Source: a virus | Length of the DNA stretch: 64,000 bases | Reading direction: 5' to 3' (one strand) | Virus record (IMG/VR): IMGVR_UViG_3300025096_003363 | Location: 34,843-98,842 of that record | Part shown: piece by piece, positions 29,924-37,996 of the stretch | How positions within the stretch are numbered: position 1 is the first letter of the stretch | How the letters are laid out: every line of letters begins with the position of its first letter | Made by a program: the position numbers and the translations under genes | The notes under the pieces: model-generated | Seen by the model: only the letters and a program-made list of their open reading frames with translations | Database searches by the model: none | Told to the model about the DNA's origin: nothing

Positions 29924-30968
29924 AGACTTTGTCATACTTAAGTTTTTTGAGCTAGGGTTCTATCCAAAGTATAATAAATTTAACAATGTATATCAATGCA
30001 GCTGTCCTATTTGTAGAGAAGGTAAGTCATTAGGTAAAAAACGTCGTTGTTATTATATACCAAAAAACGAAAACATATTTTGTCACAATTGTGGTTGGTC
30101 TGGAAAACCGTTAAGATGGATTAAGGAAGTTGCCGGCAATACTGATGAGGAAATTATTAAGGAATTAAAGGAATACATTCCTAATGCTGAAGACATAACT
30201 GAAAGAGATGAAAAACCTAAGTCAGATTTTAAAGTCGAGACCTTGCCTAAGGATAGTATTAATTTGTCTGATAAGTTTCAACTTGACTATTATAGTAGCA
30301 ACAATATTGTTACGGCTGTTAGATATCTTATTACTAAACGGAGATTAGATACTGCAGTTAATCGACCTGATAATTTATATGTTTCTTTAGTAGATAGAGT
30401 TCATAAGAATAGACTTGTTATACCTTTTATAAATGAAAATAAAGAGATTGAGTTTTATCAAACTCGTACAGTTTTAAATAAAGACGGTAGGACTAAACCT
30501 AAGTATCTTGGTAAAGTTCAAGCTGAAAAAACGCTATTTAATATAGATAGAGTTAGTAATGATCATGATAAAGTTTATATTTTTGAAGGACCATTAAATG
30601 CTTTCTTTACTAAAAATTCTATAGCAGTAGCTGGTATTACTGAAAGAGGTAGATCATTTACTCAAAGACAAGAACAACAGCTTAATAATACTCTAAAATG
30701 GTATGATAAGGTGTGGATACTTGATTCTCAGTGGGTTGATCAAGCTTCATTAGTAAAATCAGAAGCATTACTAAAGCAAAAGGAGAAAGTTTTTATATGG
30801 CCAGAAAAATTTGGTAAAAGATTTAAAGATTTTAATGATATTGCAATAGCATGCAAAGTAGATGAGATTAAATGGGATTTTATAGAAAAAAATACCTTCG
30901 AAAGACTCGAAGGTATTGTGAGGTTATCTGAAATTAAAAAATATCGAAATCAGACGTATTTAAATTGA
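29907..30968 (+). CDS. gp61: DNA primase gp61
   Basis: The primosome primase. The 353 residues have an N-terminal zinc ribbon (CSCPICREG ... CHNCGWSGKPLRW), then a TOPRIM-like region with VYIFEGPLNAFF and VWILDSQWVD. A minus-strand terminator hairpin (30891-30917) is embedded in its last codons. Confidence 0.9.
   Translation: MISLPEDFVILKFFELGFYPKYNKFNNVYQCSCPICREGKSLGKKRRCYYIPKNENIFCHNCGWSGKPLRWIKEVAGNTDEEIIKELKEYIPNAEDITERDEKPKSDFKVETLPKDSINLSDKFQLDYYSSNNIVTAVRYLITKRRLDTAVNRPDNLYVSLVDRVHKNRLVIPFINENKEIEFYQTRTVLNKDGRTKPKYLGKVQAEKTLFNIDRVSNDHDKVYIFEGPLNAFFTKNSIAVAGITERGRSFTQRQEQQLNNTLKWYDKVWILDSQWVDQASLVKSEALLKQKEKVFIWPEKFGKRFKDFNDIAIACKVDEIKWDFIEKNTFERLEGIVRLSEIKKYRNQTYLN
30884..30917 (-). 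terminator. Rho-independent terminator embedded in the gp61 coding sequence
   Basis: A perfect 10-base inverted repeat, AATACCTTCG (30891-30900) and CGAAGGTATT (30908-30917), with a 7-base loop. Read on the minus strand it ends in a T-run, giving a classic terminator 33 bases past the stop of the convergent 30950-31387 gene, while the plus strand encodes primase. Confidence 0.8.
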
Positions 30969-31387
30969 GCATTACCAGTCTGTGCAATATAACCTTTAAA
31001 CGACTCATTTAGAGCAGCAAGCTCTGTAGCGACTCTAGCAATTTTACGCTGTTCTGAAGCTTTCATTCGATCAAAGATTGTATCAGGCTCAGCACTAGCT
31101 AAAAGGGTTTGAATAGAATCAGCATCTTCACCATTTAGATAATGCAGAAACCCATCAATTTCATCAATCCACCCTTTTAAAGTAGCTCTCATAGCTGCAT
31201 TACGCTCTTCTACTGCTACAGCGGCCCTTACGTTAGGGTCATCTTCTACAACAGTCTCATCAACTTCAACATCTACATCAAAATCCCCTGCACTAGTATC
31301 ATCCTCTAATTCTGCCTCAAATGCTACTCTATCCTCGTCTGCTTGTTCATTGAGAGATTTAAAAAAACGTCTTTCGAATTTGGTCAT
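30950..31387 (-). CDS. Small acidic late protein with capsid-targeting-like leader
   Basis: The 145-residue protein begins MTKFERRFFKSLNEQADEDR, the same aromatic leader type as the 1-8 kb island. A very acidic segment (residues ~26-52) is followed by a helical Ala-rich C-terminal half. An ACTAAATA box ends 5 bases before the ATG, and the gene has its own embedded terminator, so it is a single-gene late unit. Probable head-interior protein (inference). Confidence 0.75.
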   Translation of the reverse strand: MTKFERRFFKSLNEQADEDRVAFEAELEDDTSAGDFDVDVEVDETVVEDDPNVRAAVAVEERNAAMRATLKGWIDEIDGFLHYLNGEDADSIQTLLASAEPDTIFDRMKASEQRKIARVATELAALNESFKGYIAQTGNAQFKYV

Positions 31388-31392
31388 AAAAT

Positions 31393-31400
31393 TATTTAGT
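31393..31400 (-). promoter_or_regulatory. Late promoter box (ACTAAATA), 5-base gap to ATG
   Basis: Minus-strand ACTAAATA, then 5 bases, then the ATG at 31387. Confidence 0.65.
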
Positions 31401-31406
31401 CTCTAG

Positions 31407-31414
31407 CATAAATA
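31407..31414 (+). promoter_or_regulatory. Late promoter box (CATAAATA), 5-base gap to ATG
   Basis: Plus-strand CATAAATA, then 5 bases, then the ATG at 31420. It lies back to back with the divergent box at 31393-31400; 32 bases separate the two ATGs. Confidence 0.65.
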
Positions 31415-31419
31415 ATTAC

Positions 31420-31746
31420 ATGGACGGACCGGAATTTCCTTATAGCGTAGGCCCAGAAGATAATCCTATTAATTTTCATATGAATGTACAAGATCAAATA
31501 GATATGTACAAGGATAACGAAAAACATCAAAAAGCCCCGCCAATTTTACCTTTTGAACTAGAACAAATGAATGAACTCCTTGGTAATACGTTTGTCTCTT
31601 TAGCTGAACTAAGAAATATGCTTTCGAAAGCAAAAGCTAATGAAAATATTTCATCCGGAGCAATTAATCAAATAAATGATAAAATTGATAAAATTAACGA
31701 ACTTATCCTTGATATTCCGGAAGATCTATCTAAAATAGCTATATGA
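31420..31746 (+). CDS. Small hypothetical protein
   Basis: The 108-residue protein has an acidic Pro-containing N-terminus, then FELEQMNELLGNTFVSLAEL and a heptad-like C-terminal helix (INQINDKIDKINELILDI), so a coiled coil is likely. It is late-promoted and overlaps the membrane-protein gene by 4 bases. Function is unknown. Confidence 0.7.
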   Translation: MDGPEFPYSVGPEDNPINFHMNVQDQIDMYKDNEKHQKAPPILPFELEQMNELLGNTFVSLAELRNMLSKAKANENISSGAINQINDKIDKINELILDIPEDLSKIAI

Positions 31747-32204
31747 CTATTTTTAGATCGATACTAATTACATGTATCGTATCAGCTCTATTCGGTTTTG
31801 CACTTCGTAATGCATTTGGCTTTTGGGAAGCCGCTACTTTAGCATTTGTGCTTCAATTTATTACGGCTTTTGTTGTTTCCTCCTTTAAGTTAAATAAGGT
31901 AAGTAATCTTACCATGGAGTTTGAAGCCGAATTGCAGCAGTTATTAGATCTTAATGAAGCTCAAATTATATGCCCATGTAATAATAATACCTTTATGGAA
32001 AATATATTTATTAATATGGATAACACATATACATGTGAAAAATGTAACAACACATATAGGGTTGATGTTAATTTAGTTCCAACACTACTTACAGAGACAG
32101 TAAATGTAAACAAAACGTTTGCTGACCTAACAAAAGGAGTAAAAGAAATAGAAGATAATAATATCAAAATAACATCAGAGTATACTCAAGGAACGGAACT
32201 ATAA
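31743..32204 (+). CDS. Membrane protein with zinc-ribbon-like domain
   Basis: The 153-residue protein has two predicted membrane helices (residues ~5-22 and ~28-47), then a soluble part with CPC (C77, C79) and CEKC (C98, C101), a four-cysteine zinc-ribbon arrangement. A helical tail follows. Neither the fold nor the pairing with the coiled-coil protein before it matches a phage gene I know. It would sit in the host inner membrane with the ribbon on one face. Confidence 0.75.
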   Translation: MTIFRSILITCIVSALFGFALRNAFGFWEAATLAFVLQFITAFVVSSFKLNKVSNLTMEFEAELQQLLDLNEAQIICPCNNNTFMENIFINMDNTYTCEKCNNTYRVDVNLVPTLLTETVNVNKTFADLTKGVKEIEDNNIKITSEYTQGTEL

Positions 32205-32205
32205 T
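32200..32205 (+). promoter_or_regulatory. -10 element with AGGAAC box
   Basis: TATAAT preceded by AGGAACGGAAC (32189-32199); the ATG at 32216 is 10 bases on. Confidence 0.45.
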
Positions 32206-32215
32206 ACAATAAAGT

Positions 32216-32449
32216 ATGGAAAAACATAAATTTAAATTAAAAGATGGTTCAACGAAAACTATGGAATTTGATGAATTGGTTCGTTGGGCTTGCTTGGTAG
32301 AAGCACTGGAAGTAGTCGGGGGGAAGGAAGATATAGATATTGAAAGTAATAAATGGATTAAACCATTAGCATTTCAAAAATATATTGATGAGCGATTCCA
32401 CTCAATGAAGCACGATCTTAAAGTTGAAGCTACTCTAGGTAATTTATAA
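32216..32449 (+). CDS. Small hypothetical protein
   Basis: The 77-residue protein MEKHKFKLKDGSTKTMEFDELVRWA... has a short beta start and a helical remainder. No family is recognised. It has its own AGGAAC/TATAAT promoter-like region and overlaps the convergent glycosyltransferase by 6 bases. Confidence 0.65.
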   Translation: MEKHKFKLKDGSTKTMEFDELVRWACLVEALEVVGGKEDIDIESNKWIKPLAFQKYIDERFHSMKHDLKVEATLGNL

Positions 32450-33271
32450 TCCTAGCTCTTCTTTCACAGTTTGGATATACTCACTTGACACTTTATCTTT
32501 AAACTTGTCAATAACTTCGGTGGTATCTTTTCCAATTTCTTGGAAACCAATCATATAATTTCGGAACCGATCCTCTCTTGTTGGCTTAAACGGAGCTCCT
32601 AGTGGTCTTCCAAATCTATGTACCCATCTAAGAAACGGTAGGCATACTGATCGCCGACCCGCGTTGCGGTATTTTTCATGAATATACCCTTCTTCACCCC
32701 CAAACCCTCTAAACTTTTTGTTAAAGCCTAACCAGCTATCTTTTCTACATGTAAAGAGTCCAAGACCTTGAGCTTGGATTTCAAATGGCTTCCCGTTAGG
32801 GTCATCACCCCTTTTATCTGATCCCCAGACGCCCCACATATCACTACCCCATTTATCTAGATCAAAATGAGTAGCTGTATTTTTCATATCGTCATATAGT
32901 AGAGGGCCTTGCAATAAATTACCTTTATCCTTTCCAGCATCATAATAATCTAAAAGCTTTTTTAAGCTCCCCGGGTCAATTAATACATGACAGTCCATTA
33001 CTAATACGTATTCAGTATTCGCTAATCCAAATATTTTGTGTCTTAAAGAAGTTGCGGAAAATGCATCAAATTCAACATAAGTTAAAGGCTCTTTAATCCA
33101 TTCAGCAAATTTACGTATCTCTCTTCCTTGTGGTGATTTTGGATTGTTATTAATAATAACAAATTCTAGTCGATCTAAAATTTCTTTATGATACAATCTT
33201 AAAGACTGTATTGTAAAATAAAGTCCTTCATAGTCGTCATAAACACAGGTTCCAATAGTAAGTTTTCCCAC
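32444..33271 (-). CDS. Family 2 glycosyltransferase
   Basis: The 275-residue GT-A enzyme: LTIGTCVYDDYEGLYFTIQSL, LEFVIINNNPKS, YVLVMDCHVLIDPGSL (a DxH-type metal site), FEIQAQGLGLFTCRKDSW and FRGFGGEEGYIHEKYRNAG. It probably moves a sugar from a nucleotide donor. Starts with GTG. It lies 11 bases after the stop of a mucin-like Thr/Pro-rich virion protein on the same strand, an attractive acceptor (inference). Confidence 0.88.
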   Translation of the reverse strand: MGKLTIGTCVYDDYEGLYFTIQSLRLYHKEILDRLEFVIINNNPKSPQGREIRKFAEWIKEPLTYVEFDAFSATSLRHKIFGLANTEYVLVMDCHVLIDPGSLKKLLDYYDAGKDKGNLLQGPLLYDDMKNTATHFDLDKWGSDMWGVWGSDKRGDDPNGKPFEIQAQGLGLFTCRKDSWLGFNKKFRGFGGEEGYIHEKYRNAGRRSVCLPFLRWVHRFGRPLGAPFKPTREDRFRNYMIGFQEIGKDTTEVIDKFKDKVSSEYIQTVKEELGL

Positions 33272-33282
33272 ATTATTAATTA

Positions 33283-36200
33283 CTAAAATTGCAAATTATT
33301 GCAATCCGGATCTTCGGGACATATCGTTGTAGTTGTAGTCGTTGGAGCCGGGGTAGTAGTCGTCGTGGTAGTAGTCGTCGTCGTGGTCGTAGTTATTATT
33401 TGTTCTTCTATTAAGAAAGGTACCTGCAGCGGTAGGATCGGCGCCGGGTATATAAACACCGGGTCCTCCGGTTCCGGTTCCGGTTGCGGCGGATCCGGCG
33501 GATCCGGCGGATCCGGCGGCTGCGGCAGTGGCGGTTCAACAATTATAGTCGGTGGCACCCTGGTTGGAGGAACAGTACATGGGGGCGGTGGAGTTGTGTA
33601 GGGCGGCGTCGTATAAGGCGGCGTCGTATAAGGCGGCGTCGTATAAGGCGGAGTTGTGTACGGTGGTGGAGTTGTGTAAGGTGGTGGAGTTGTGTACGGT
33701 GGTGTTGTAGGATCATCGTATATTTTAAAATCACCAGACGGTCCACCGTTCGTATAACCACCCGGCCAATTAGACCCGGGTAAATCATTAGTATTCTCTA
33801 GACCGCTGGGTGTATCAATGACCTCTTCACGCGTGCTGGGATCTGTGACATCATCGTCCTCCTCCTCTAAATACGGATCAACAAAGACGTCTTTTTTAAG
33901 AAGAGGGTCGAGTCCACCGGAGTCAATGTCAATGATGGGACCTTCTTTGGTTTGGGTTGTATCATCCGTTTCCTCGATCTTTGTGCGAGGATCAGTAGGA
34001 TCGAGGCCACCAGGGTCAATGATGGGACCTTCACTTCCTTCCCCGGCATTTGGATCCCATGGACCGGCCGCCGACATCCGCCAGCCAGATGGCAGCTCAA
34101 ACGGGTCACTTCCTTCCCCGGCATTTGGATCATATGGGCCAGCCGCTGACATCACCCAACCGGGTGGCAGAATAGGATCAGCAACCTGATCAGGTTGGTA
34201 CGTTATTGGTTTTGAAGCTGATATTGCTTTATCAATATCAACTGTCTGCAAAACATAACTAGGCGACCCGGCATTATGGCTAAGGCGCTCCATTGCCGCA
34301 TTAATCTCATTTTGAGTATCGGGGTTCCCATAAAAAGGTCCACCGCCGGTGGTTGTATGAGTCTCAACTAAAATAGGTGTGTTATTAGTGTATATAAATG
34401 ACGGAGCACTACTATCACCCCTTTCCAATAATTCTTGGAAACTACTCTCTGGTATAGGTAGAGCAATGCTTACAGTTTCAGGATTTGCTCCGCGCTCTGA
34501 CCGGCCACGGTCGAATGTCATTACTCTTGGAATTGATTTTCTTTCCGCATCAACTGTAACAACATATGAATCCTGTAAAATATAATTATAATCCGTACGT
34601 GGTTCAGGAACGGGGTAAATAGCAGTGTTTTCAACCGGTGAATCAAAAATTCCGACACTTATATCCAGACTGCGGTCGCCAATCTTGATTCTTTCAACAA
34701 TATTTCTAGTTACTCTATTTCCATCTTTATCTATAAAATTTACAACGCCATCGGCACTATCACCCGGATACCGTACGTCCCAATGCTTGGACATTACGAA
34801 GTGAATTGGAGACACCATGGTTATTGATTTTTCTGTCGCGGCTCTCCAATTATTCGGATTAAAACCAACTCCACGTTCACTTATACCTGATATATCCAAT
34901 TTACCGGCAATTGGTAAGTTAGATACTAATAACCTGTTTATGAGTTTTTTAGTTTCAGACTCTGGTTCTGGACTTTCTCTTTGCTGTTGTACAGTTAAAG
35001 TGAATATCCGTGTTAGATATACTTGTATATCTTCCAATAACCACTCTGACAACATTCCGCTGGGGTCGTCCTCCACTCCACTGTTAATATCTGTAAGTCT
35101 TTGCTGATCAGCTTGTAGTCTTTGAGTGAGTTCCTCCAAACTTAAAGTTGGTAATATACTGTCTCTGAAACTCCTCCTCGCCTCCAACCGTCTTTGGTTT
35201 GCAGCATTTAAAAGCTCTTGCCGAGTCGTTTCATTTTGCTCACTTTCAGCTTCCTGTCGTTCTCTTTCTATTCTAGCTTCTTCAGCTATAGCTGCCTTAC
35301 TCGCGGCGACCGCAGCCGCCTCTTCCTGTAACTGCCTTAATCTAGCCTGTTCTAGCGATTTTTGTTCAGCTTCATAAGCAGCCGCCTTCCTAGCTGCCAC
35401 TTCAGCGTCACGTATTGCATCGGAAGTCGCTTCACCGGCTTTTGATAATCTACCGGCAGTGGTTGGCTTATCCGGTGTAGCCGCTGTATATAGCCTCCTA
35501 CCTTGGGTGATCTGCTCCTCTGCTTTAGTTGCTTGCGCTGCTTGTGCAGTTGCTTCTGCATCTGCCTGCGAGCGTGCCGCTTCTGCTTCCGCTTTTGCTG
35601 CCTCAGCAGCCGCGAGCGCCTCTGCCGCGACCTCTGCCGCGGCCTGAGCTATGCTTTCCGCTTTTGCCTGTGCTGCTGCATTTGCTGCGGCTCGAGCCGC
35701 GGTCTGAGCCGCAGATTCCGCTGCTGTACGTTCCGCTTGCGCAGCCGCGGCATCTACCGCGGCCTGAGCTGCTAATTCTGCCGCTTCTGCTTCTGCCTGC
35801 GCAGATGCTTCCGCTTTTGCTGCAGCATCTGCTGCCCTCACCGCTTCCTCCTCCTGTTGTCGAAGTTGATCAACCTGTTCTTGCGAGATTCTAAATTCGT
35901 CTTGAGGGTTAGGTATATTTTGTGTTATCCTTTGTGATACAGGCTTACCTTCAACAAATTGCTGTAACGAAATGGTAACATCCATACTACCGTCTTCAGC
36001 AACTTGATCTGCAATAAGTGTTAACCCATCAGCATTTATATTTACCCATGGGGTGGGTAACCCCCATACAGAAGCAGGTGTAGTACCACTAGCACCGTCC
36101 CAAAGCTCTTCTTTAGTTTGATAATCCTCAATAAAGATCTCAACCTCACCATCAAGCTCTCTAGATACTTGTACATAATCTACATTAACAGTACCTGTTG

Positions 36201-36660
36201 TGTTTTTAAAAGAGTTTGGAGCTCCACCACCGCCCAGTTGAGGGTAAGCGACAACAGTCACACCAACATCTATTAGTCCAACGTCCGGGCTGCCTAAATT
36301 TGAAGCCGCAGGCTCTACCGCGGTAGTTGGCTGATTAGGATCCGTATCCTCTGTGTCCGCGGTTGATGGTCCCGTAACGACCGGAACGACCGGATCAATT
36401 GGAGACACCGCACCTGGAGACACCGCACCTGGATTACAAAGCGCTGGGTCAGGTGGCACCTCATATGGGCCAGCCGCTGACATCCGGATCTCAGGCTGCA
36501 CCTTATATGGCCCGGCTGCTGACATCCGCCAGCCGGGTGGCAGCTCCGGTTCACTTCCTTCCCCGGCATATGGATCATATGGCCCGGCCGCTGACATCAG
36601 CCAGCCAGGTGGCAGCTCCGGGTCACCGCCATTCACGGAATATGGATCATCTATTGGCAT
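33283..36660 (-). CDS. Large mosaic repeat protein: SAAGPY repeats, Ala-rich coiled coil, Thr/Pro mucin-like tail
   Basis: The 1125-residue protein has several regions. Residues ~15-75 and ~830-890 carry repeats of PPGWxMSAAGPYDP with AGEGS linkers. Residues ~255-500 form a long Ala/Glu/Arg coiled coil. About 510-830 look globular with beta-rich segments. From ~984 come tandem YTTPP repeats, a Pro/Asp/Glu stretch, a run of 14 Thr, PAP and 6 Thr. It has no signal peptide. It overlaps the next virion gene by one base and looks like a virion surface or fibre protein, possibly O-glycosylated. I know no full-length homologue. Confidence 0.8.
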   Translation of the reverse strand: MPIDDPYSVNGGDPELPPGWLMSAAGPYDPYAGEGSEPELPPGWRMSAAGPYKVQPEIRMSAAGPYEVPPDPALCNPGAVSPGAVSPIDPVVPVVTGPSTADTEDTDPNQPTTAVEPAASNLGSPDVGLIDVGVTVVAYPQLGGGGAPNSFKNTTGTVNVDYVQVSRELDGEVEIFIEDYQTKEELWDGASGTTPASVWGLPTPWVNINADGLTLIADQVAEDGSMDVTISLQQFVEGKPVSQRITQNIPNPQDEFRISQEQVDQLRQQEEEAVRAADAAAKAEASAQAEAEAAELAAQAAVDAAAAQAERTAAESAAQTAARAAANAAAQAKAESIAQAAAEVAAEALAAAEAAKAEAEAARSQADAEATAQAAQATKAEEQITQGRRLYTAATPDKPTTAGRLSKAGEATSDAIRDAEVAARKAAAYEAEQKSLEQARLRQLQEEAAAVAASKAAIAEEARIERERQEAESEQNETTRQELLNAANQRRLEARRSFRDSILPTLSLEELTQRLQADQQRLTDINSGVEDDPSGMLSEWLLEDIQVYLTRIFTLTVQQQRESPEPESETKKLINRLLVSNLPIAGKLDISGISERGVGFNPNNWRAATEKSITMVSPIHFVMSKHWDVRYPGDSADGVVNFIDKDGNRVTRNIVERIKIGDRSLDISVGIFDSPVENTAIYPVPEPRTDYNYILQDSYVVTVDAERKSIPRVMTFDRGRSERGANPETVSIALPIPESSFQELLERGDSSAPSFIYTNNTPILVETHTTTGGGPFYGNPDTQNEINAAMERLSHNAGSPSYVLQTVDIDKAISASKPITYQPDQVADPILPPGWVMSAAGPYDPNAGEGSDPFELPSGWRMSAAGPWDPNAGEGSEGPIIDPGGLDPTDPRTKIEETDDTTQTKEGPIIDIDSGGLDPLLKKDVFVDPYLEEEDDDVTDPSTREEVIDTPSGLENTNDLPGSNWPGGYTNGGPSGDFKIYDDPTTPPYTTPPPYTTPPPYTTPPYTTPPYTTPPYTTPPYTTPPPPCTVPPTRVPPTIIVEPPLPQPPDPPDPPDPPQPEPEPEDPVFIYPAPILPLQVPFLIEEQIITTTTTTTTTTTTTTPAPTTTTTTICPEDPDCNNLQF
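33322..33400. repeat. Low-complexity ACN codon run (poly-Thr)
   Basis: On the minus strand this is a run of ACN codons encoding 14 Thr, PAP and 6 Thr, with varied third bases. That suggests selection on protein rather than simple slippage. Confidence 0.8.
33598..33712. repeat. Tandem 15-18 bp repeats encoding YTTPP(P)
   Basis: Seven in-frame repeats encode Tyr-Thr-Thr-Pro-Pro(-Pro). The central copies are nearly identical in DNA (GGCGTCGTATAAGGC on the plus strand), consistent with recent repeat expansion. Confidence 0.8.
34030..34170. repeat. SAAGPY-encoding direct repeats, C-terminal copies
   Basis: Two copies of a ~75 bp unit sharing CTTCCTTCCCCGGCATTTGG followed by the SAAGPY/SAAGPW codons. 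Similar copies recur at 36440-36650 in the same gene, 2.4 kb away, and could recombine. Confidence 0.75.
36440..36650. repeat. SAAGPY-encoding direct repeats, N-terminal copies
   Basis: Four MSAAGPY units, three preceded by a GW/GR-type or linker segment, share stretches with 34030-34170. Confidence 0.75.
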
Positions 36661-37559
36661 TATGCTGTTATACTAGATACGGTAGTATATGGTTTATCTG
36701 GCAATGTGCATAAACTTGGAGTTAATACGGTTTCTGTGAGTACTTCACTTCCTTCATAACCTTCAACGTGAAAATCTCTCAGAAAGAAGTCTTTCGCGCT
36801 TAGTGAATATCCACCTGCAGCTGCAGGTGTAGTTGAAGAAATTGGAGTGCTAAATGCAAATCCACAATAGATATTATCTAAATTAGATAACGTACTATAT
36901 CTAGACCCCATGTCAATTGCTGTTAGCAGAGTATACGTAGTGGTATTACTATCTCTTGAATCAATATATAGTGTTCTGCCCAAATTAACATATCTAAATC
37001 GTAATGTTCTATATGTATCAGTAGATATAGTACTAAAACTAGTAGATATAGAAGATAAATGATTATAAGCCAATACATTATGTAAATAGTCACGAACTAC
37101 AATTGACTCTCTTAATAGCTGATTCGGCTTTACACCTGGACGATCGTCTCTCCCAGTTAATGCATAACGCCCGGTTGAATCAAAACCAACCTTTACTAAC
37201 ATACCGCTTAATACAGCACCTTCTAGAAGAACTGTAGAATCGCCTTCAGTCTTTAATACTTCTGGTGTTTCCGTTAATAACGCATGCGCAGATAATACAA
37301 ATTCAGGGTCCTGATCACCGAGATATTGCCCAGGTAGAGTAGATATTGGTTGTACGAGATTTGTTAAAAAGGTTGAAAATCCTAGTTCATAGTTATGAAA
37401 TTGAGCTGTTGAGCCAAAACTTGTACTAGGTAATTTATACTGAAAGGACCACGTAATATCATAATTCGAATTAAACGCTTTTTTAGACTCAACAAACGTA
37501 TAATACCTTGCTAAAGAAGGTAATGATATATCAGACGGAAATCCTGCTAATGCTGCCAT
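36660..37559 (-). CDS. Virion protein of unknown type
   Basis: The 299-residue beta-rich, Ser/Thr-rich protein begins MAALAGFPSDISLPSLARYYTF. It contains NYDITWSFQYKLPST, YRTLRFRYVNLGRTLYID and a C-terminal DFFLRDFHVEGYEG. A lectin- or jelly-roll-like fold is conceivable, but I recognise no family. An ATTAAATA box ends 5 bases before the ATG. It heads the unit that reads into the mosaic repeat protein. Confidence 0.75.
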   Translation of the reverse strand: MAALAGFPSDISLPSLARYYTFVESKKAFNSNYDITWSFQYKLPSTSFGSTAQFHNYELGFSTFLTNLVQPISTLPGQYLGDQDPEFVLSAHALLTETPEVLKTEGDSTVLLEGAVLSGMLVKVGFDSTGRYALTGRDDRPGVKPNQLLRESIVVRDYLHNVLAYNHLSSISTSFSTISTDTYRTLRFRYVNLGRTLYIDSRDSNTTTYTLLTAIDMGSRYSTLSNLDNIYCGFAFSTPISSTTPAAAGGYSLSAKDFFLRDFHVEGYEGSEVLTETVLTPSLCTLPDKPYTTVSSITA

Positions 37560-37564
37560 ATATA

Positions 37565-37572
37565 TATTTAAT
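37565..37572 (-). promoter_or_regulatory. Late promoter box (ATTAAATA), 5-base gap to ATG
   Basis: Minus-strand ATTAAATA, then 5 bases, then the ATG at 37559. Confidence 0.55.
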
Positions 37573-37575
37573 TAC

Positions 37576-37788
37576 TCATTCCTTTATAAAAAGACAGGTT
37601 AGAGAATTTGTTTTCTTAATCTGCGTCTTGAATGCTAAATCATATCCAAGTTTCCCTAATTCTATGTATAAAGTCTTAAAATGTTTAAAAGGGACATTAA
37701 GAAGAACACTATCCAACTCGCTATCATATATAACGTAGTCGGAAAACTCTTCACAGAGTGCACCAGCTCTGCAAAAACTTGCATTCAT
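37576..37788 (-). CDS. Small hypothetical late protein
   Basis: The 70-residue protein (MNASFCRAGALCEEFSDYVI...) has no family or motif. It has its own AATAAATA box 5 bases before the ATG, which supports it being expressed. Confidence 0.6.
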   Translation of the reverse strand: MNASFCRAGALCEEFSDYVIYDSELDSVLLNVPFKHFKTLYIELGKLGYDLAFKTQIKKTNSLTCLFIKE

Positions 37789-37793
37789 ACAAG

Positions 37794-37801
37794 TATTTAT
37801 T
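37794..37801 (-). promoter_or_regulatory. Late promoter box (AATAAATA), 5-base gap to ATG
   Basis: Minus-strand AATAAATA, overlapping the stop of the upstream 55-codon gene, then 5 bases and the ATG at 37788. Confidence 0.55.
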
Positions 37802-37964
37802 CATTATCGAATACTTGTATAATTTTATTAATTTTTTGAATTAAAATAGAATTATCTGCCAGTAGTTGTTCTTGTTGTGCTGTAAAAGACGTGCAGTTAG
37901 TTAATATCTGTTTTAATGAAACAAAATCTTCAAAATCTAGACCTTCAACTATAACCTCTTCCAT
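37797..37964 (-). CDS. Very small acidic protein (55 residues)
   Basis: A 55-residue ORF, MEEVIVEGLDFEDFVSLKQI..., ends at the stop at 37797-37799. It has an acidic N-terminus, then a helix with heptad spacing (QLLADNSILIQKINKIIQVF), so it may form a coiled coil. It fills the only gap between the tail-fibre gene and the 70-residue gene, on the same strand. No family is recognised. Confidence 0.55.
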   Translation of the reverse strand: MEEVIVEGLDFEDFVSLKQILTNCTSFTAQQEQLLADNSILIQKINKIIQVFDNE

Positions 37965-37996
37965 ACTGTAGTTATATTATTAGTACTATAAAGCAA

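Noticed and set aside
32430-32460. Hairpin CTAGG...CCTAG between converging genes as a terminator
   Set aside because: It is only 5 bp with an 11-base loop and no T-run, so too weak to call.
33299-33601. Plus-strand Val/Gly-rich ORF opposite the Thr/Pro tail, and other plus-strand ORFs across 33.3-36.7 kb
   Set aside because: They are mirror frames of repeated codons in the minus-strand mosaic protein; low-complexity composition explains them.
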